Assembly (NCBI RefSeq): GCF_013032855.1
Contig: NZ_WQDA01000001.1
Span: 1,123,501 to 1,187,500, forward strand
DNA: 64,000 nucleotides
Reading direction: 5' to 3'
Source of the DNA: Ruegeria arenilitoris
GTDB lineage: Bacteria; Pseudomonadota; Alphaproteobacteria; Rhodobacterales; Rhodobacteraceae
In this document: one piece after another, positions 1-10,471 of the stretch
How positions within the stretch are numbered: the first letter of the stretch is position 1
Layout of the letters: every line of letters starts with the position of its first letter
Notes under the pieces: model-generated
Database searches by the model: none
Seen by the model: only the letters and a program-made list of their open reading frames with translations
What the model was told of the DNA's origin: nothing
Position numbers and translations under genes: made by a program

Positions 1-635
1 ATCTGCGCTTTGCCTGGCGCGGCAAGACCTTCCAGACCCGGCTGAACCTGATCGGCGGGTTCCAGGCGGAAAACGTCCTGCTGGCCTGCGGGCTGGTCAT
101 TGCCAGCGGAGACGAGCCCGACCATGTCTTCGACACGTTGCCGCATCTGACTACGGTGCGGGGGCGGATGCAGTTGGCCGCGACCCGCGGCAACGGGGCT
201 GCGGTATTCGTCGACTACGCGCACACGCCCGATGCTGTGGCCACCGCGTTGCAGGCACTGCGTCCGCATGTGATGGGCCGGTTGATCGCCATCGTCGGCG
301 CGGGCGGCGACCGCGACGCGACCAAGCGCCCGCTGATGGGCCGCGCCGCGGTCGAGAACGCCGATATCGTCTTTGTCACCGACGACAACCCACGCTCGGA
401 AGACCCCGCAGCCATCCGCGCCGCGGTGATGGCCGGGGCCCCCGACGCAACCGAGGTTGCCGACCGGGCAGAGGCCATCCTGCGCGGCATCGATGCATTG
501 CAGCCGGGCGATGCGCTGCTGATCGCGGGCAAGGGGCACGAGACCGGGCAAATCGTGGGTGACCAGGTTCTGCCCTTCGATGATGTGGAGCAGGCCAGCA
601 TCGCCGTGGCCGCACTGGACGGGAGGGTCGCATGA
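1..635 (+). CDS. murE: UDP-N-acetylmuramyl-tripeptide synthetase MurE, 5' truncated by window edge
   Basis: This is the C-terminal part of MurE, the cytoplasmic ligase that adds meso-diaminopimelate to UDP-MurNAc-L-Ala-D-Glu. The reading frame is open from nt 3 with no start in the window, so the N-terminal half and the ATP-binding P-loop lie upstream. Visible motifs are DYAHTPDAV (from nt 213), the DNPR motif typical of meso-DAP-specific MurE (nt 384-395), and KGHE near the C-terminus (from nt 531). Its TGA overlaps the ATG of murF, so the two are translationally coupled. In related genomes ftsI lies just upstream, which cannot be checked here. Confidence 0.95.
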   Translation, partial: LRFAWRGKTFQTRLNLIGGFQAENVLLACGLVIASGDEPDHVFDTLPHLTTVRGRMQLAATRGNGAAVFVDYAHTPDAVATALQALRPHVMGRLIAIVGAGGDRDATKRPLMGRAAVENADIVFVTDDNPRSEDPAAIRAAVMAGAPDATEVADRAEAILRGIDALQPGDALLIAGKGHETGQIVGDQVLPFDDVEQASIAVAALDGRVA

Positions 636-2026
636 CGCTCTGGACCGCATCCGAGGCCGCCGCCGCGACGGGCGGACGGGCCACGACCGACTGGCAGGCG
701 GGCGGCGTGTCCATCGATACGCGCACGCTGCAACCGGGCGACCTGTTCGTGGCGTTGAAGGCGGCGCGCGACGGGCATGATTTCGTGGCGCAGGCGCTGG
801 AAAAAGGGGCCGCCGCCGCGCTGGTCTCGCGGGTGCCCGACGGTGTGGCCCCCGATGCGCCGCTGCTGATCGTCGATGACGTACAGACCGCGCTCGAGGC
901 GTTGGGCCGCGCCGCCCGTGACCGGTGCAAGGCCCGCGTGGTTGGGGTGACGGGAAGTGTCGGCAAGACCTCGACCAAGGAGATGCTGGCGACCATCCTG
1001 TCGGATCAGGGCCGCACCCATGCCAGCGTCGCCAGCTACAACAACCATTGGGGCGTGCCGCTGACTCTGGCCCGGATGCCGCGCGACACCGAATATGCGG
1101 TGATCGAGATCGGCATGAACCACCCCGGCGAAATTGCACCCCTGGCGCGACAGGCCCGCCCGCATGTGGCGCTGGTCACCACCGTCGCCGCGGTTCACCT
1201 TGAGGCGTTCGAGTCGGTTGCCGGCATCGCTCACGAAAAGGCCGCCATCTTTGATGGGCTGGAGGCCGGCGGCACCGCCATCGTGAACGCCGACCTGGAT
1301 CATACCGTCATCCTGCGCACCTGCGCTGCCCGGCATGGCGCGGTGATCGTGGATTTCGGCCGCACCGCATCGGATTATCGGCTGACCGGCGTGACCCAGT
1401 CGCCCACGGACATCCACGTGACCGCCGAGGCCATGGGCCAGCCATTCGCTTTCGACGTGCAATCTGCGGGGACGCATTTTGCCATGAACGGTCTAGGCGC
1501 GCTGGCTGCCTGCGTCGCGCTGGGTGTCGATCTGGACGCGGCCATCACCGGCCTCGCCAAATGGGCGCCGGTCACGGGGCGGGGCGTGCGCGAGATGCTG
1601 GCCCTGCCGGATGGCGGGCAGATCGAACTGCTGGATGATAGTTACAACGCCAATCCGACCTCGATGGCGGCGGCGCTGGATGTGCTGGCGGCAGCGCAGA
1701 GCGAAAGGCGCATCGCCTTTCTGGGCGACATGAAGGAGCTGGGTCCAAAAGAGCGCGCCATGCACGCAGGGCTGGCCGATGTGCCGGCCATGGCACGGAT
1801 CGACAAGGTGCATTGCATCGGTCCGTTGATGCGGGCGCTGCACGAGGCGTTGCCCGAGGACAAGCGCGGGCTGTGGTTCGAGACCAGCGCCGAAATGGTT
1901 CAAGAGCTTCCGCAGCTGGTTCGGGCGGGCGATGCCATGTTGGCCAAAGGCTCGCTCAGCATGGCGCTGGCACGGATTGTTGACGGTTTGCGGAAAATGG
2001 GGCAAGTGGGCGCGCTTGATGCATGA
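632..2026 (+). CDS. murF: UDP-N-acetylmuramoyl-tripeptide--D-alanyl-D-alanine ligase MurF
   Basis: MurF adds the D-Ala-D-Ala dipeptide to UDP-MurNAc-tripeptide, the last cytoplasmic step of muramyl-pentapeptide synthesis. The 464-residue protein has the Mur-ligase ATP loop GSVGKTS at residues 108-114, a central domain with NNHWGVP and EIGMNHPGEI, and the C-terminal DDSYNANP motif typical of MurF. The ATG lies inside the murE stop region (ATGA overlap), which supports this start. It is followed 34 nt later by mraY. Length is normal for the family. Confidence 0.96.
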   Translation: MTLWTASEAAAATGGRATTDWQAGGVSIDTRTLQPGDLFVALKAARDGHDFVAQALEKGAAAALVSRVPDGVAPDAPLLIVDDVQTALEALGRAARDRCKARVVGVTGSVGKTSTKEMLATILSDQGRTHASVASYNNHWGVPLTLARMPRDTEYAVIEIGMNHPGEIAPLARQARPHVALVTTVAAVHLEAFESVAGIAHEKAAIFDGLEAGGTAIVNADLDHTVILRTCAARHGAVIVDFGRTASDYRLTGVTQSPTDIHVTAEAMGQPFAFDVQSAGTHFAMNGLGALAACVALGVDLDAAITGLAKWAPVTGRGVREMLALPDGGQIELLDDSYNANPTSMAAALDVLAAAQSERRIAFLGDMKELGPKERAMHAGLADVPAMARIDKVHCIGPLMRALHEALPEDKRGLWFETSAEMVQELPQLVRAGDAMLAKGSLSMALARIVDGLRKMGQVGALDA

Positions 2027-2060
2027 CCACCCATGACCGCGGTGTGAGAAAGGTTTTGTA

Positions 2061-3143
2061 ATGCTCTATTGGTTGACCAGCCTGTCGGACGGAGGGGATT
2101 TCTTCAACCTCTTCCGCTACATCACGTTCCGCGCAGGCGGCGCCTTTCTGACGGCCCTGATCTTTGGCTTCCTGTTCGGCAAGCCGTTGATCAATGTGCT
2201 GCGCCGGAAACAAGGCAAGGGTCAGCCAATTCGGGATGACGGCCCCGAGGGTCACTTTAACAAGGCCGGCACGCCCACGATGGGCGGGCTGCTGATTGTC
2301 GGTGCTCTGGTGACGTCCACGCTGATTTGGGCGCGGTGGGACAATCCCTATGTCTGGATGGTTCTGTTCGTCACGCTGGCCTACGCAGCCATCGGATTTG
2401 CGGACGACTATGCCAAGGTATCGAAGCAGAATACCAAGGGCGTTTCAGGCAAAATGCGCCTGGCTTTGGGCATCATTATTGCCGCGCTGGCCGCGCTGTG
2501 GGCGACGCTGCACCACCCGGAGATGCTGCAGAACCAGCTGGCCGTGCCGATCTTCAAGGACACGCTGATCAATCTGGGTATCTTCTACATTCCGTTCTCG
2601 ATCGTGGTGATCGTGGGGGCGGCAAATGCCGTTAACCTGACCGACGGGCTGGACGGGCTGGCCATCATGCCCGCGATGATCGCGGCCTCGACTTTGGGCG
2701 TGATCGCCTATGCGGTGGGTCGCGTCGACTTTACCGAATACCTGGACGTGCACTATGTCCCCGGCACGGGTGAGATCCTTATATTCACCGCCGCATTGTT
2801 TGGCGGCGGGCTTGGGTTCCTGTGGTACAACGCCCCGCCAGCGGCGGTGTTCATGGGGGATACCGGCTCGCTGGCCCTCGGCGGCGCACTGGGCGCCATC
2901 GCCGTTGCCACCAAGCACGAGCTGGTTCTGGCCATCGTCGGCGGCCTGTTCGTGGTGGAGGCGCTAAGCGTGATCATCCAGGTGCTGTATTTCAAACGCA
3001 CAGGGCGGCGGGTGTTCCTGATGGCGCCGATCCATCACCACTATGAGAAGAAGGGCTGGGCCGAGCCAACCATCGTGATCCGGTTCTGGATCATCTCGCT
3101 GATCCTGGCGATGATTGGCCTTGCGACACTGAAAGTACGGTAA
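2061..3143 (+). CDS. mraY: Phospho-N-acetylmuramoyl-pentapeptide-transferase MraY
   Basis: MraY is the integral membrane enzyme that transfers phospho-MurNAc-pentapeptide to undecaprenyl phosphate, forming lipid I. The 360-residue protein is very hydrophobic with about ten membrane segments. It shows the catalytic DDYAK motif (residues 115-119), the [10 protein letters not shown] motif in the middle and the HHH cluster ([11 protein letters not shown]) near the C-terminus, all diagnostic for MraY. The upstream AAGG-type ribosome site fits the ATG. It is followed by a 150-nt spacer rich in hairpins before murD. Confidence 0.97.
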   Translation: MLYWLTSLSDGGDFFNLFRYITFRAGGAFLTALIFGFLFGKPLINVLRRKQGKGQPIRDDGPEGHFNKAGTPTMGGLLIVGALVTSTLIWARWDNPYVWMVLFVTLAYAAIGFADDYAKVSKQNTKGVSGKMRLALGIIIAALAALWATLHHPEMLQNQLAVPIFKDTLINLGIFYIPFSIVVIVGAANAVNLTDGLDGLAIMPAMIAASTLGVIAYAVGRVDFTEYLDVHYVPGTGEILIFTAALFGGGLGFLWYNAPPAAVFMGDTGSLALGGALGAIAVATKHELVLAIVGGLFVVEALSVIIQVLYFKRTGRRVFLMAPIHHHYEKKGWAEPTIVIRFWIISLILAMIGLATLKVR

Positions 3144-3158
3144 GGCTCCCGCCGGGCG

Positions 3159-3238
3159 AGGTGGGCCTGCGGCCCGCCTGTACCCGTTGGGCCCGGCTCG
3201 CGCCGAGGGCGCGAGCCTGACGCCGCCCTTGCCAAGGG
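3159..3238. repeat. Array of three short-loop hairpins in the mraY-murD spacer
   Basis: Three inverted repeats follow one another, each with a 3-nt loop. The first is AGGTGGGCC-TGC-GGCCCGCCT (3159-3179, one G-U pair). The second is GCTCGCGCC-GAG-GGCGCGAGC (3196-3216, perfect 9-bp stem). The third is CCCTT-GCC-AAGGG (3226-3238). No U-run follows any of them, so they are not ordinary terminators. They resemble a REP-like dispersed element or an mRNA stability/processing site, which is inference. Confidence 0.6.
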
Positions 3239-3293
3239 TCAATTCTTCGGTACAGGGTGGCGGCGCATTGGCAGATGGAAGAAGGTGCGCGGC

Positions 3294-4688
3294 ATGATCC
3301 CGGTCAAAGGGTTTTCAGGACATAAGGTTGCGGTTCTGGGGCTGGGGCGGTCGGGCCTGGCCACGGCGCGCGCATTGCGGGCCGGCGGAGCCGAGCCGGT
3401 GTGCTGGGATGACAACCCCGCCGCGCGCGAAAAGGCCGAGGCCGAGGGGTTCATGTGTCAGGACCTGCGGCGGGAAGGCGCCTTTGACGCGATCGCCACC
3501 TTGATCGTATCGCCCGGCATTCCCCATCTTTATCCCGAACCCAACCCGGTTGTTGCCGCCGCGCTGCAGGCCGGCGTTCCGGTCGACAATGACATTGGTC
3601 TGTTCTTCCGCTCGCTGGGCGGTGCCGAATGGGACAAGTTCGATGTGCCGCCGCGTGTGGTCGCCGTCACCGGCTCGAACGGGAAGTCGACCACGGCGGC
3701 GCTGATCCACCATATCCTGACCCAATCGGGGCGCGAGGCGCAGCTGGCGGGCAATATCGGGCGCGGCGTGCTGGATATCGAGCCCGGCGGCGACGGATCA
3801 GTGGTGGTGCTGGAGCTTTCCAGCTATCAGACCGAGCTGGCGCGTGCGCTGACGCCCGATGTGGCGGTGTTCACCAATCTCTCGCCCGACCATCTGGACC
3901 GGCATGGGGGCATGGGCGGCTATTTCGCCGCCAAACGCCGCCTGTTCTCAGAAGGCGGTCCCGACCGTGCCGTGATCGGCGTGGACGAGATCGAAGGCGC
4001 GTTTCTAGCCGGTCAACTGGCCGAAGGGCCGGGCGACGACCGGGTGATCCGCGTCTCGGTGGCGCGCAAATTGGCCGGCCCGGGCTGGCAGGTCTTTGCC
4101 CGCAAGGGGTTCCTCTCGGAATACCGCAAGGGGCGCCAGGCCGCTTCGATCGACCTGCGCGGCATCAAGGGCCTGCCCGGAACCCACAACCACCAAAACG
4201 CGTGCTCGGCCTATGCCGCCTGCCGCGCGCTGGGCCTGGCGCCCAAGTTGATCGAGGACGCGCTGCACAGCTATCCAGGCTTGCCGCACCGCAGCCAGAT
4301 CATCGCTGAGGCAAACGGTGTGACATTCGTGAATGACTCCAAGGCCACCAATGTCGACAGCGCGGCCAAGGCGCTGGGCGCGTTCAAAAAAATCCGCTGG
4401 ATCTGCGGCGGGCTTGAGAAAGAGGGGGGTATCGCCGCGCTGAACGACGCGACCGACGAGGTTCTGTGCGCCTATGTGATCGGGCGCGAGGCGGCCGGCT
4501 TCGCCATGCAGTTGTCGGTTGAGGCCCGCGTTTGCACCACAATGGCCGAGGCAGTCGAACAGGCCATGCGCGACGCCGCGCCGGGTGAAACCGTGCTGCT
4601 GGCGCCCGCGGCGGCCAGTTTCGACCAGTACGACAATTTCGAACAGCGCGGCGACGATTTCGTGGCGCAGGTTCAAAAGCGGCTTTGA
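3294..4688 (+). CDS. murD: UDP-N-acetylmuramoyl-L-alanine--D-glutamate ligase MurD
   Basis: MurD adds D-glutamate to UDP-MurNAc-L-Ala in the cytoplasm. From the ATG at 3294 the protein has 464 residues. It shows an N-terminal Rossmann motif ([10 protein letters not shown], about residues 12-21), the ATP loop GSNGKST (127-133), a central ELSSYQ motif and the C-terminal VNDSKATN motif of MurD. I chose ATG 3294 because GGAAGAAGG (3277-3285) lies 8 nt upstream. An in-frame GTG at 3285 would add three residues but overlaps that ribosome site. Confidence 0.95.
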   Translation: MIPVKGFSGHKVAVLGLGRSGLATARALRAGGAEPVCWDDNPAAREKAEAEGFMCQDLRREGAFDAIATLIVSPGIPHLYPEPNPVVAAALQAGVPVDNDIGLFFRSLGGAEWDKFDVPPRVVAVTGSNGKSTTAALIHHILTQSGREAQLAGNIGRGVLDIEPGGDGSVVVLELSSYQTELARALTPDVAVFTNLSPDHLDRHGGMGGYFAAKRRLFSEGGPDRAVIGVDEIEGAFLAGQLAEGPGDDRVIRVSVARKLAGPGWQVFARKGFLSEYRKGRQAASIDLRGIKGLPGTHNHQNACSAYAACRALGLAPKLIEDALHSYPGLPHRSQIIAEANGVTFVNDSKATNVDSAAKALGAFKKIRWICGGLEKEGGIAALNDATDEVLCAYVIGREAAGFAMQLSVEARVCTTMAEAVEQAMRDAAPGETVLLAPAAASFDQYDNFEQRGDDFVAQVQKRL

Positions 4689-4798
4689 ACTGTACATTTG
4701 CAATGAACCGCCGGTTGGGCCAAATTGAAGTGCTATCAGCTTGACGCACCAGAATTAATGATTTTGTTACCCTAGGAATTCAACACGAGGTTAAGACC

Positions 4799-5173
4799 AT
4801 GCTGAACCGCAAGCTTTCAATGATCCTGCCGGCCATCCTGGTGGCAGGGGCCTGCACGAACACAGGCGCGAACTACCAACCCATTGTGGATGGACCCGTC
4901 AGCCCGAACTACAACGCAGACCTGGCGCAGTGTCAGGCCGTAGCGCGGCAGCAGGGCACGATCGACAGCAATACCGCTGGGGCGGCGGCCATTGGCGCGG
5001 CGGGTGCTGCGGGCACCAAAGCCATCATCGACGACAGCGCAAGCGATCTGGGCCGTGCGGCCGTAGCTGGCGCACTGGTGGGGGCAGGCGCCAGCGCTCT
5101 GCAAAACACCCAGAAGCAGGAAGTCATCGTCCGCAACTGCATGCGCGGCCGCGGCTACAACGTCGTAGGCTAA
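4799..5173 (+). CDS. Small glycine-zipper lipoprotein
   Basis: This 124-residue protein has a short signal peptide ending in VAGAC, with Cys19 as the likely lipidated residue; the lipobox is slightly atypical. Residues about 57-101 are a Gly/Ala-rich repeat of the glycine-zipper type seen in small outer-membrane lipoproteins such as the SlyB and YmgG families. Two further cysteines flank the zipper (QCQAV and RNCMRGRG). GAGGT at 4787-4791 is a good ribosome site. It lies between murD and ftsW and converges with a minus-strand flavoprotein, overlapping its stop by 4 nt. Its function is unknown; an envelope role is inferred only from the lipoprotein signal. Confidence 0.75.
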   Translation: MLNRKLSMILPAILVAGACTNTGANYQPIVDGPVSPNYNADLAQCQAVARQQGTIDSNTAGAAAIGAAGAAGTKAIIDDSASDLGRAAVAGALVGAGASALQNTQKQEVIVRNCMRGRGYNVVG

Positions 5174-6351
5174 AGGCGACCGGCGATCGCAATTCCGGCG
5201 GCGTGGCCCGAGGACCACGCCCACTGGAAATTGTATCCGCCCAGCCATCCGGTGACATCCACCGCTTCACCAATTGCATAGAGGCCGGGGACATCCCTTG
5301 CCTCCATCGTTTTGGAAGACAGGCTGTCCGTGTCGATGCCGCCCAGGGTGACCTCGGCGGTGCGGTACCCTTCGGTGCCCGAGGGGGTCAGTGCCCAGTC
5401 GCTCAGCGCATCGGTCAGTGCCTGCAGCGCCGCATCCGACTGATCGGCCAGGTTGCCACGCATCGGGATCTGGGCGCTCAGAAACTCGACCAGGCGGGCG
5501 GGCAGGTGGCGCGCGAGTTCGGTGGTCAGGGCCTTGCGGCCTGCGCTTTGCCGCCGTTCGCGCAGAAGGTCGAAAAGGGGCAGCTCGGGGATCAGGTTGA
5601 TCCGGATCGCCTCGCCCTCGCGCCAGTATGAGGACAGTTGCAGCACAGCCGGCCCGCTCAGGCCGCGATGGGTGAACAGCAGCGCCTCGTCGAAACTCGT
5701 GCGATCGTTCGACAGTCGCGCGGGGACGGAAACACCGGACAGGTCCTTGAACCGCCCATCGGGGAAGGTGAACGGCACCAAAGCGGCGCGGGTCTCGGTG
5801 ACGTGCAATCCGAACTGCGCGGCGATGTCATAGGCTAGCCCGGTCGCACCCATCTTGGGGATGGATTTTCCGCCGGTGGCCAATACCACGTTGGCACAGC
5901 TCAGGTCATATCGCGCACCCTCGCGCTCGACCACCAGTTCAAAGCCGGCTTCGGTCTTGCGCAGATCGCGTAACGACGTGTGCAACCACAGCTCTGCGCC
6001 CGCGCGGTCCATCTCGGCCAGCAGCATGGCGATGATCTGCTTCGATGAGCCGTCGCAGAACAGCTGCCCCAGCGTCTTTTCATGCCATGCGATGCCGTGA
6101 CGGCCCACAAGGTCGATGAAATCCCATTGCGTGTACCGCGCCAGCGCCGATTTGCAGAAATGCGGGTTCTGCGACAGGAAGTTCTGCGGCCCGGCGTAGA
6201 GGTTTGTGAAGTTGCACCGCCCTCCGCCCGAGATGCGGATCTTTTCCCCCGGCGCCTTGGCGTGATCGATCACCAGCACACGCCCGCCGCAATGGGCGGC
6301 GCACATCATGCCGGCGGCTCCGGCGCCCAGTATGATCGTGTCAAATCGCAT
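5170..6351 (-). CDS. NAD(P)/FAD-dependent oxidoreductase, HI0933/YhiN family
   Basis: This is a predicted flavoprotein of 393 residues. The N-terminus (MRFDTIILGAGAAG) carries the dinucleotide-binding GxGxxG at residues 9-14. Further in are GGGRCNFTN, typical of the HI0933/YhiN family, and a second nucleotide motif near the C-terminus (GLYAIGEAVDVTGWLGGYN). I chose the ATG at 6351 because the protein starts with the Rossmann strand there. The frame stays open upstream to 6663 but that extension looks non-coding and runs into ftsW. The physiological substrate of the family is not settled. The gene interrupts the dcw cluster on the opposite strand and is convergent with the lipoprotein. Confidence 0.85.
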   Translation of the reverse strand: MRFDTIILGAGAAGMMCAAHCGGRVLVIDHAKAPGEKIRISGGGRCNFTNLYAGPQNFLSQNPHFCKSALARYTQWDFIDLVGRHGIAWHEKTLGQLFCDGSSKQIIAMLLAEMDRAGAELWLHTSLRDLRKTEAGFELVVEREGARYDLSCANVVLATGGKSIPKMGATGLAYDIAAQFGLHVTETRAALVPFTFPDGRFKDLSGVSVPARLSNDRTSFDEALLFTHRGLSGPAVLQLSSYWREGEAIRINLIPELPLFDLLRERRQSAGRKALTTELARHLPARLVEFLSAQIPMRGNLADQSDAALQALTDALSDWALTPSGTEGYRTAEVTLGGIDTDSLSSKTMEARDVPGLYAIGEAVDVTGWLGGYNFQWAWSSGHAAGIAIAGRL

Positions 6352-6480
6352 ACCTCGCCCTTGGCGCGGATTGACGCCAATGACAAGAGGAAGAGGCTGG
6401 CCTGAGGGGCATTTTCCCTGTAGACTCTCGAACAGATCCCGAAAACGGGACGGTAACGAGGCAGATAGTGGCGGTATCTC

Positions 6481-7644
6481 ATGACTGAGATGGTGTATGG
6501 CGCGGTCCAGGACCAGCGCGGTGAACCGATCCTTCCGAAATGGTGGCGGACGATTGACCGCTGGACGATGTCCTGCGTGCTGATCCTTTTTGCGATCGGG
6601 CTTCTGTTGGGGCTGGCCTCGTCGCCGCCTTTGGCGCAGCGCAACGGGTTCGATCCGTTTCATTATGTCGAGCGTCAGGCCCTTTTCGGTGTGTTGGCGC
6701 TGATCGCGATGATGCTGACCTCGATGATGTCACCCACCTTGGTGCGTCGGTTGGCGGTGCTGGGCTTTCTGGCCTCATTTGTTGCGCTGGCCTTTCTGCC
6801 GGTCTTCGGAACCGATTTCGGCAAGGGTGCGGTGCGCTGGTATTCGCTGGGCTTCGCCTCGCTGCAACCGTCCGAGTTTCTGAAGCCGGGCTTCATTGTC
6901 GTGGCCGCTTGGCTGCTGGCCGCCGCGCAGGAGATCAATGGCCCGCCGGGGCGGTTGTGGTCGTTTGCGCTGTGTATGTCGATCGTTGGCATGTTGGTGA
7001 TGCAGCCTGATTTCGGTCAGGCCTGTCTGATCCTGTTCGGCTGGGGCGTGATGTATTTCGTGGCGGGTGCACCGATGTTCCTGCTGCTGGGAATGGCCGG
7101 AGCGGTCGTCCTGGGTGGCATGTTCGCCTACGCCAATTCTGAACACTTCGCCCGGCGCATCGATGGTTTCCTGAATCAAGAGGTCGATCCGACGACCCAG
7201 TTGGGCTATGCCACCAACGCAATCCGCGAGGGCGGGTTGTTTGGCGTTGGGGTTGGTGAGGGCCAGGTGAAATGGTCGCTGCCCGATGCACATACCGATT
7301 TCATCATCGCCGTCGCGGCCGAAGAATACGGCCTGATCCTGGTGCTGATCATCATCGCGCTTTATTCAATCATCGTGGTACGGTCCCTGCTGCGCCTGAT
7401 GCGCGAGCGTGACATGTTCACCCGGTTGGCAGGCACGGGACTGGCTTGCATGTTCGGTGTGCAGGCGATGATCAACATGGGCGTCGCTGTGCGCCTGCTG
7501 CCGGCCAAGGGCATGACGCTGCCTTTCGTCAGCTACGGCGGCTCGTCGTTGATTGCAGGCGGCATCGCGTTGGGGATGCTGCTGGCGTTCACGCGGTCGC
7601 GGCCCCAAGGCGAGCTGGGTGACATTCTGCGCGGACGAGGCTGA
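6481..7644 (+). CDS. ftsW: Septal peptidoglycan polymerase FtsW (SEDS family)
   Basis: FtsW is the SEDS-family membrane glycosyltransferase that works with FtsI to make septal peptidoglycan from lipid II. The 387-residue protein has about ten membrane segments. It carries SEDS hallmarks: [20 protein letters not shown], a DFGQA stretch, an [15 protein letters not shown] loop, and the C-terminal [10 protein letters not shown] motif. The ATG follows the divergent flavoprotein by 129 nt, so a promoter may lie between them. It overlaps murG by one nucleotide (TGATGA junction). Confidence 0.96.
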   Translation: MTEMVYGAVQDQRGEPILPKWWRTIDRWTMSCVLILFAIGLLLGLASSPPLAQRNGFDPFHYVERQALFGVLALIAMMLTSMMSPTLVRRLAVLGFLASFVALAFLPVFGTDFGKGAVRWYSLGFASLQPSEFLKPGFIVVAAWLLAAAQEINGPPGRLWSFALCMSIVGMLVMQPDFGQACLILFGWGVMYFVAGAPMFLLLGMAGAVVLGGMFAYANSEHFARRIDGFLNQEVDPTTQLGYATNAIREGGLFGVGVGEGQVKWSLPDAHTDFIIAVAAEEYGLILVLIIIALYSIIVVRSLLRLMRERDMFTRLAGTGLACMFGVQAMINMGVAVRLLPAKGMTLPFVSYGGSSLIAGGIALGMLLAFTRSRPQGELGDILRGRG

Positions 7645-8741
7645 TGACGAACCCCTATTTGCTGATTGCGGCTGGTGGAACCGGGGGCCACATGTTCCCC
7701 GCCCAGGCGCTGGCTGAGGCCATGCTGAACAAGGGTTGGCGCGTGCGCCTGTCCACCGACCCGCGCGGGGCGCGTTATACCGGTGGTTTTCCGCATTCCA
7801 CCGAGATCGTCGAGGTCTCCTCGGCCACCTTCGCGCGCGGCGGGATGGCGGCCAAGGCGCTGGCTGGTCCCCGGATCGCAGCCGGAGTTGCCGGGATGAC
7901 GGCCCAGTTGCTGCGCGACAAGCCGGATGTGGTGGTGGGGTTCGGTGGCTATCCGTCGATCCCGGCGCTGAGCGCGGCGGTGATGTTGCGTCTGCCCCGC
8001 ATGATTCACGAACAGAACGGCGTTCTGGGGCGCGTGAACCAGCTGTTCGCCACCCGGGTCGCGCATGTGGCCTGCGGCGTCTGGCCCACCGACCTGCCCG
8101 AGGGCGCCCACGGCATCCACACCGGTAACCCGGTCCGTGCTGCCGTGCTGGAACGCGCGGCCGCGCCCTATATCCCGCCCGGAGATTATCCGATGTCGGT
8201 GCTGGTGATGGGCGGCAGCCAAGGCGCCCGCATCCTCAGCGATGTGGTGCCCGGCGCCATCGCTGCTCTGCCCGAGAGCCTGCGCCAGTATATCCGTGTT
8301 TCGCATCAGGCGCGCGAAGAGGATGCCGAGCGGGTCACCGCCTTCTACGCCGACCACGGGATTCTGGCCGAGGTCCAGCCCTTTTTCCACGACGTCCCCC
8401 GCCGCATGTCCGAGGCGCAATTGGTGATCAGCCGCTCGGGCGCGTCCAGCGTGGCCGACATCTCGGTGATCGGGCGGCCCTCGATCCTGATCCCCTTTGC
8501 CGCCGCAGCGGGCGATCACCAAACCGCCAATGCGCGCGGGTTGGTGCAGGCGGGCGGGGCGATCATGATTCCCGAAAATGCGCTTGACGTTCCCGCCCTG
8601 ACCGAGCAAATCGCACTGGTTCTGACCAACCCCGAAGCCGCACAGAAAATGGCCCATGCTGCCCTGTCGGTCGGGGCGCCCGACGCGACCGAGCGTCTGG
8701 TGGCCCTTGTCGAACAGCTGGCGCAGAAGGAGACCCCATGA
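7644..8741 (+). CDS. murG: Lipid II synthase MurG
   Basis: MurG is the peripheral membrane glycosyltransferase that adds GlcNAc to lipid I to make lipid II. The 365-residue protein begins with the diagnostic [10 protein letters not shown] (residues 11-20) and has the second conserved block VMGGSQGA and the C-terminal UDP-GlcNAc site region with [10 protein letters not shown]. It overlaps ftsW upstream and murC downstream (ATGA), so the three are tightly coupled. Confidence 0.96.
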   Translation: MTNPYLLIAAGGTGGHMFPAQALAEAMLNKGWRVRLSTDPRGARYTGGFPHSTEIVEVSSATFARGGMAAKALAGPRIAAGVAGMTAQLLRDKPDVVVGFGGYPSIPALSAAVMLRLPRMIHEQNGVLGRVNQLFATRVAHVACGVWPTDLPEGAHGIHTGNPVRAAVLERAAAPYIPPGDYPMSVLVMGGSQGARILSDVVPGAIAALPESLRQYIRVSHQAREEDAERVTAFYADHGILAEVQPFFHDVPRRMSEAQLVISRSGASSVADISVIGRPSILIPFAAAAGDHQTANARGLVQAGGAIMIPENALDVPALTEQIALVLTNPEAAQKMAHAALSVGAPDATERLVALVEQLAQKETP

Positions 8742-10147
8742 ATCCAGCAACCAAACTGCCGCAGGATGTCGGACCGATCCATTTCGTGGGCATCGGCGGC
8801 ATCGGGATGTCGGGCATCGCCGAAGTGCTGCTGAACCTTGGGTACCAGGTGCAGGGATCCGATCTGAAGGCCTCGAAGATTACCGACCGTCTGGCGTCGC
8901 TAGGGGCCGAGATCTTTGTGGGTCAGCGGGCTGAAAACCTCGACAATGCGGCCGTCGTGGTCGTGTCGACCGCGATCAAGCCGGGCAACCCTGAACTGGA
9001 CGGCGCCCGCGCATTGGGCCTGCCGGTGGTGCGCCGTGCCGACATGCTGGCCGAGTTGATGCGGCTGAAATCCAACATTGCCATCGCCGGTACCCACGGC
9101 AAGACCACCACCACCACCATGATGGCCGAGCTGATGGTGGCGGGCGATTTCGACCCGACCGTCATCAACGGCGGCGTGATCCATGCCTACGGCTCGAACG
9201 CGCGGATGGGGCAGGGCGAGTGGATGGTGGTCGAGGCCGACGAGTCCGACGGCTCGTTCAACCGGCTGCCCGCGACCATCGCCATCGTCACCAATATCGA
9301 CCCCGAGCACATGGAGCATTGGGGTGATTTCGACCGGCTGCGCGCGGGCTTTCATGATTTCGTCTCGAACATCCCGTTCTACGGTCTGGCGGTGTGCTGC
9401 ACCGACCATGCCGAGGTTCAGGCGTTGGTGGGCCGCATCACCGACCGCCGTGTGCGCACCTATGGGTTCAACGCCCAGGCCGACGTGCGCGCGGTCAACC
9501 TGACCTACAAGGGCGGCATTGCGCATTTCGACATTCATCTGCAATACGAGGATACCGTGATCGAGGGTTGCACCCTGCCGATGCCGGGCGATCACAACGT
9601 CTCGAACGCGCTGTCGGCCGTGGCCGTGGCGCGTCACCTGGGCATGAAAACCGCTGAAATCCGCGACGCGCTGGCCAATTTCGGCGGCGTCAACCGCCGC
9701 TTTACCAAGGTTGGCGAGGTGAACGGCGTCACCATCATCGACGACTACGGCCACCACCCGGTGGAAATCGCGGCGGTGCTCAAGGCCGCGCGCCAGGCGA
9801 CCGAAGGCCGCGTGATCGCCGTTCACCAGCCGCACCGCTATTCGCGCCTGTCCAACCTGTTCGACGATTTCTGCGCCTGTTTCAACGATGCCGATGTCGT
9901 GGCCATTGCCGAGGTCTTCTCTGCCGGAGAGGACCCGATCGAAGGCGCCAGCCGCGATGATCTGGTGCAGGGCCTGATCCGTCACGGCCACCGCCACGCA
10001 CGCGCGCTGCTGGACGAAGGCGACCTGGAGCGTCTGGTCCGCGAACAGGCCCGGCTCGGCGACATGGTCGTCTGCTTGGGCGCTGGCACCATCAGTGCCT
10101 GGGCCAATGCGCTGCCTGACCGGCTGAAGGTAAAACAAGCCGTTTGA
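8738..10147 (+). CDS. murC: UDP-N-acetylmuramate--L-alanine ligase MurC
   Basis: MurC adds L-alanine to UDP-MurNAc, starting the stem peptide. The 469-residue protein has the N-terminal motif [12 protein letters not shown] (residues 15-26), the ATP loop GTHGKTT (118-124), the EADESDGSF motif in the central domain, and DDYGHHP in the C-terminal half. The start lies in a 4-nt overlap with the murG stop. It is followed 75 nt later by the first DUF2484 gene. Confidence 0.97.
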   Translation: MNPATKLPQDVGPIHFVGIGGIGMSGIAEVLLNLGYQVQGSDLKASKITDRLASLGAEIFVGQRAENLDNAAVVVVSTAIKPGNPELDGARALGLPVVRRADMLAELMRLKSNIAIAGTHGKTTTTTMMAELMVAGDFDPTVINGGVIHAYGSNARMGQGEWMVVEADESDGSFNRLPATIAIVTNIDPEHMEHWGDFDRLRAGFHDFVSNIPFYGLAVCCTDHAEVQALVGRITDRRVRTYGFNAQADVRAVNLTYKGGIAHFDIHLQYEDTVIEGCTLPMPGDHNVSNALSAVAVARHLGMKTAEIRDALANFGGVNRRFTKVGEVNGVTIIDDYGHHPVEIAAVLKAARQATEGRVIAVHQPHRYSRLSNLFDDFCACFNDADVVAIAEVFSAGEDPIEGASRDDLVQGLIRHGHRHARALLDEGDLERLVREQARLGDMVVCLGAGTISAWANALPDRLKVKQAV

Positions 10148-10222
10148 CGTTAGCAGGCATTTGGGTGCACAACTTGCGGATGTGTCGCTGCCCTGGTGCG
10201 TGACTCATTTGCGGAGAGAACC

Positions 10223-10471
10223 ATGGATTATTCCGTCATCTTTGCCGCCCTTTGGGTGATCTGCGCCACTGTCGTGGCGCTGTTGCCGATGCGCCTGCAA
10301 TTCCCGCCGGGCATCGTGCTGCTGATCTGCGCGCCGGTTCTGATCGTCTGGCTGGGTGTGGTACATGGCTGGCTGATCGGAGCGCTGGCCTTTGCCGGGT
10401 TCGTATCGATGTTCCGCAACCCCATCCGGTTTTACTGGCGCAAATGGTCGGGCCGCGAGGTGGGGCAATGA
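10223..10471 (+). CDS. DUF2484 small membrane protein, first tandem copy
   Basis: An 82-residue protein with two to three hydrophobic segments and a basic tail ([13 protein letters not shown]). It matches the pattern of DUF2484 proteins, which I know from dcw clusters of Rhodobacterales; function is unknown. The ATG at 10223 has GGAGAGAA just upstream. Its stop overlaps the start of a second related gene (ATGA). The location between murC and murB suggests a role in wall synthesis or division, which is inference from position only. Confidence 0.75.
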   Translation: MDYSVIFAALWVICATVVALLPMRLQFPPGIVLLICAPVLIVWLGVVHGWLIGALAFAGFVSMFRNPIRFYWRKWSGREVGQ

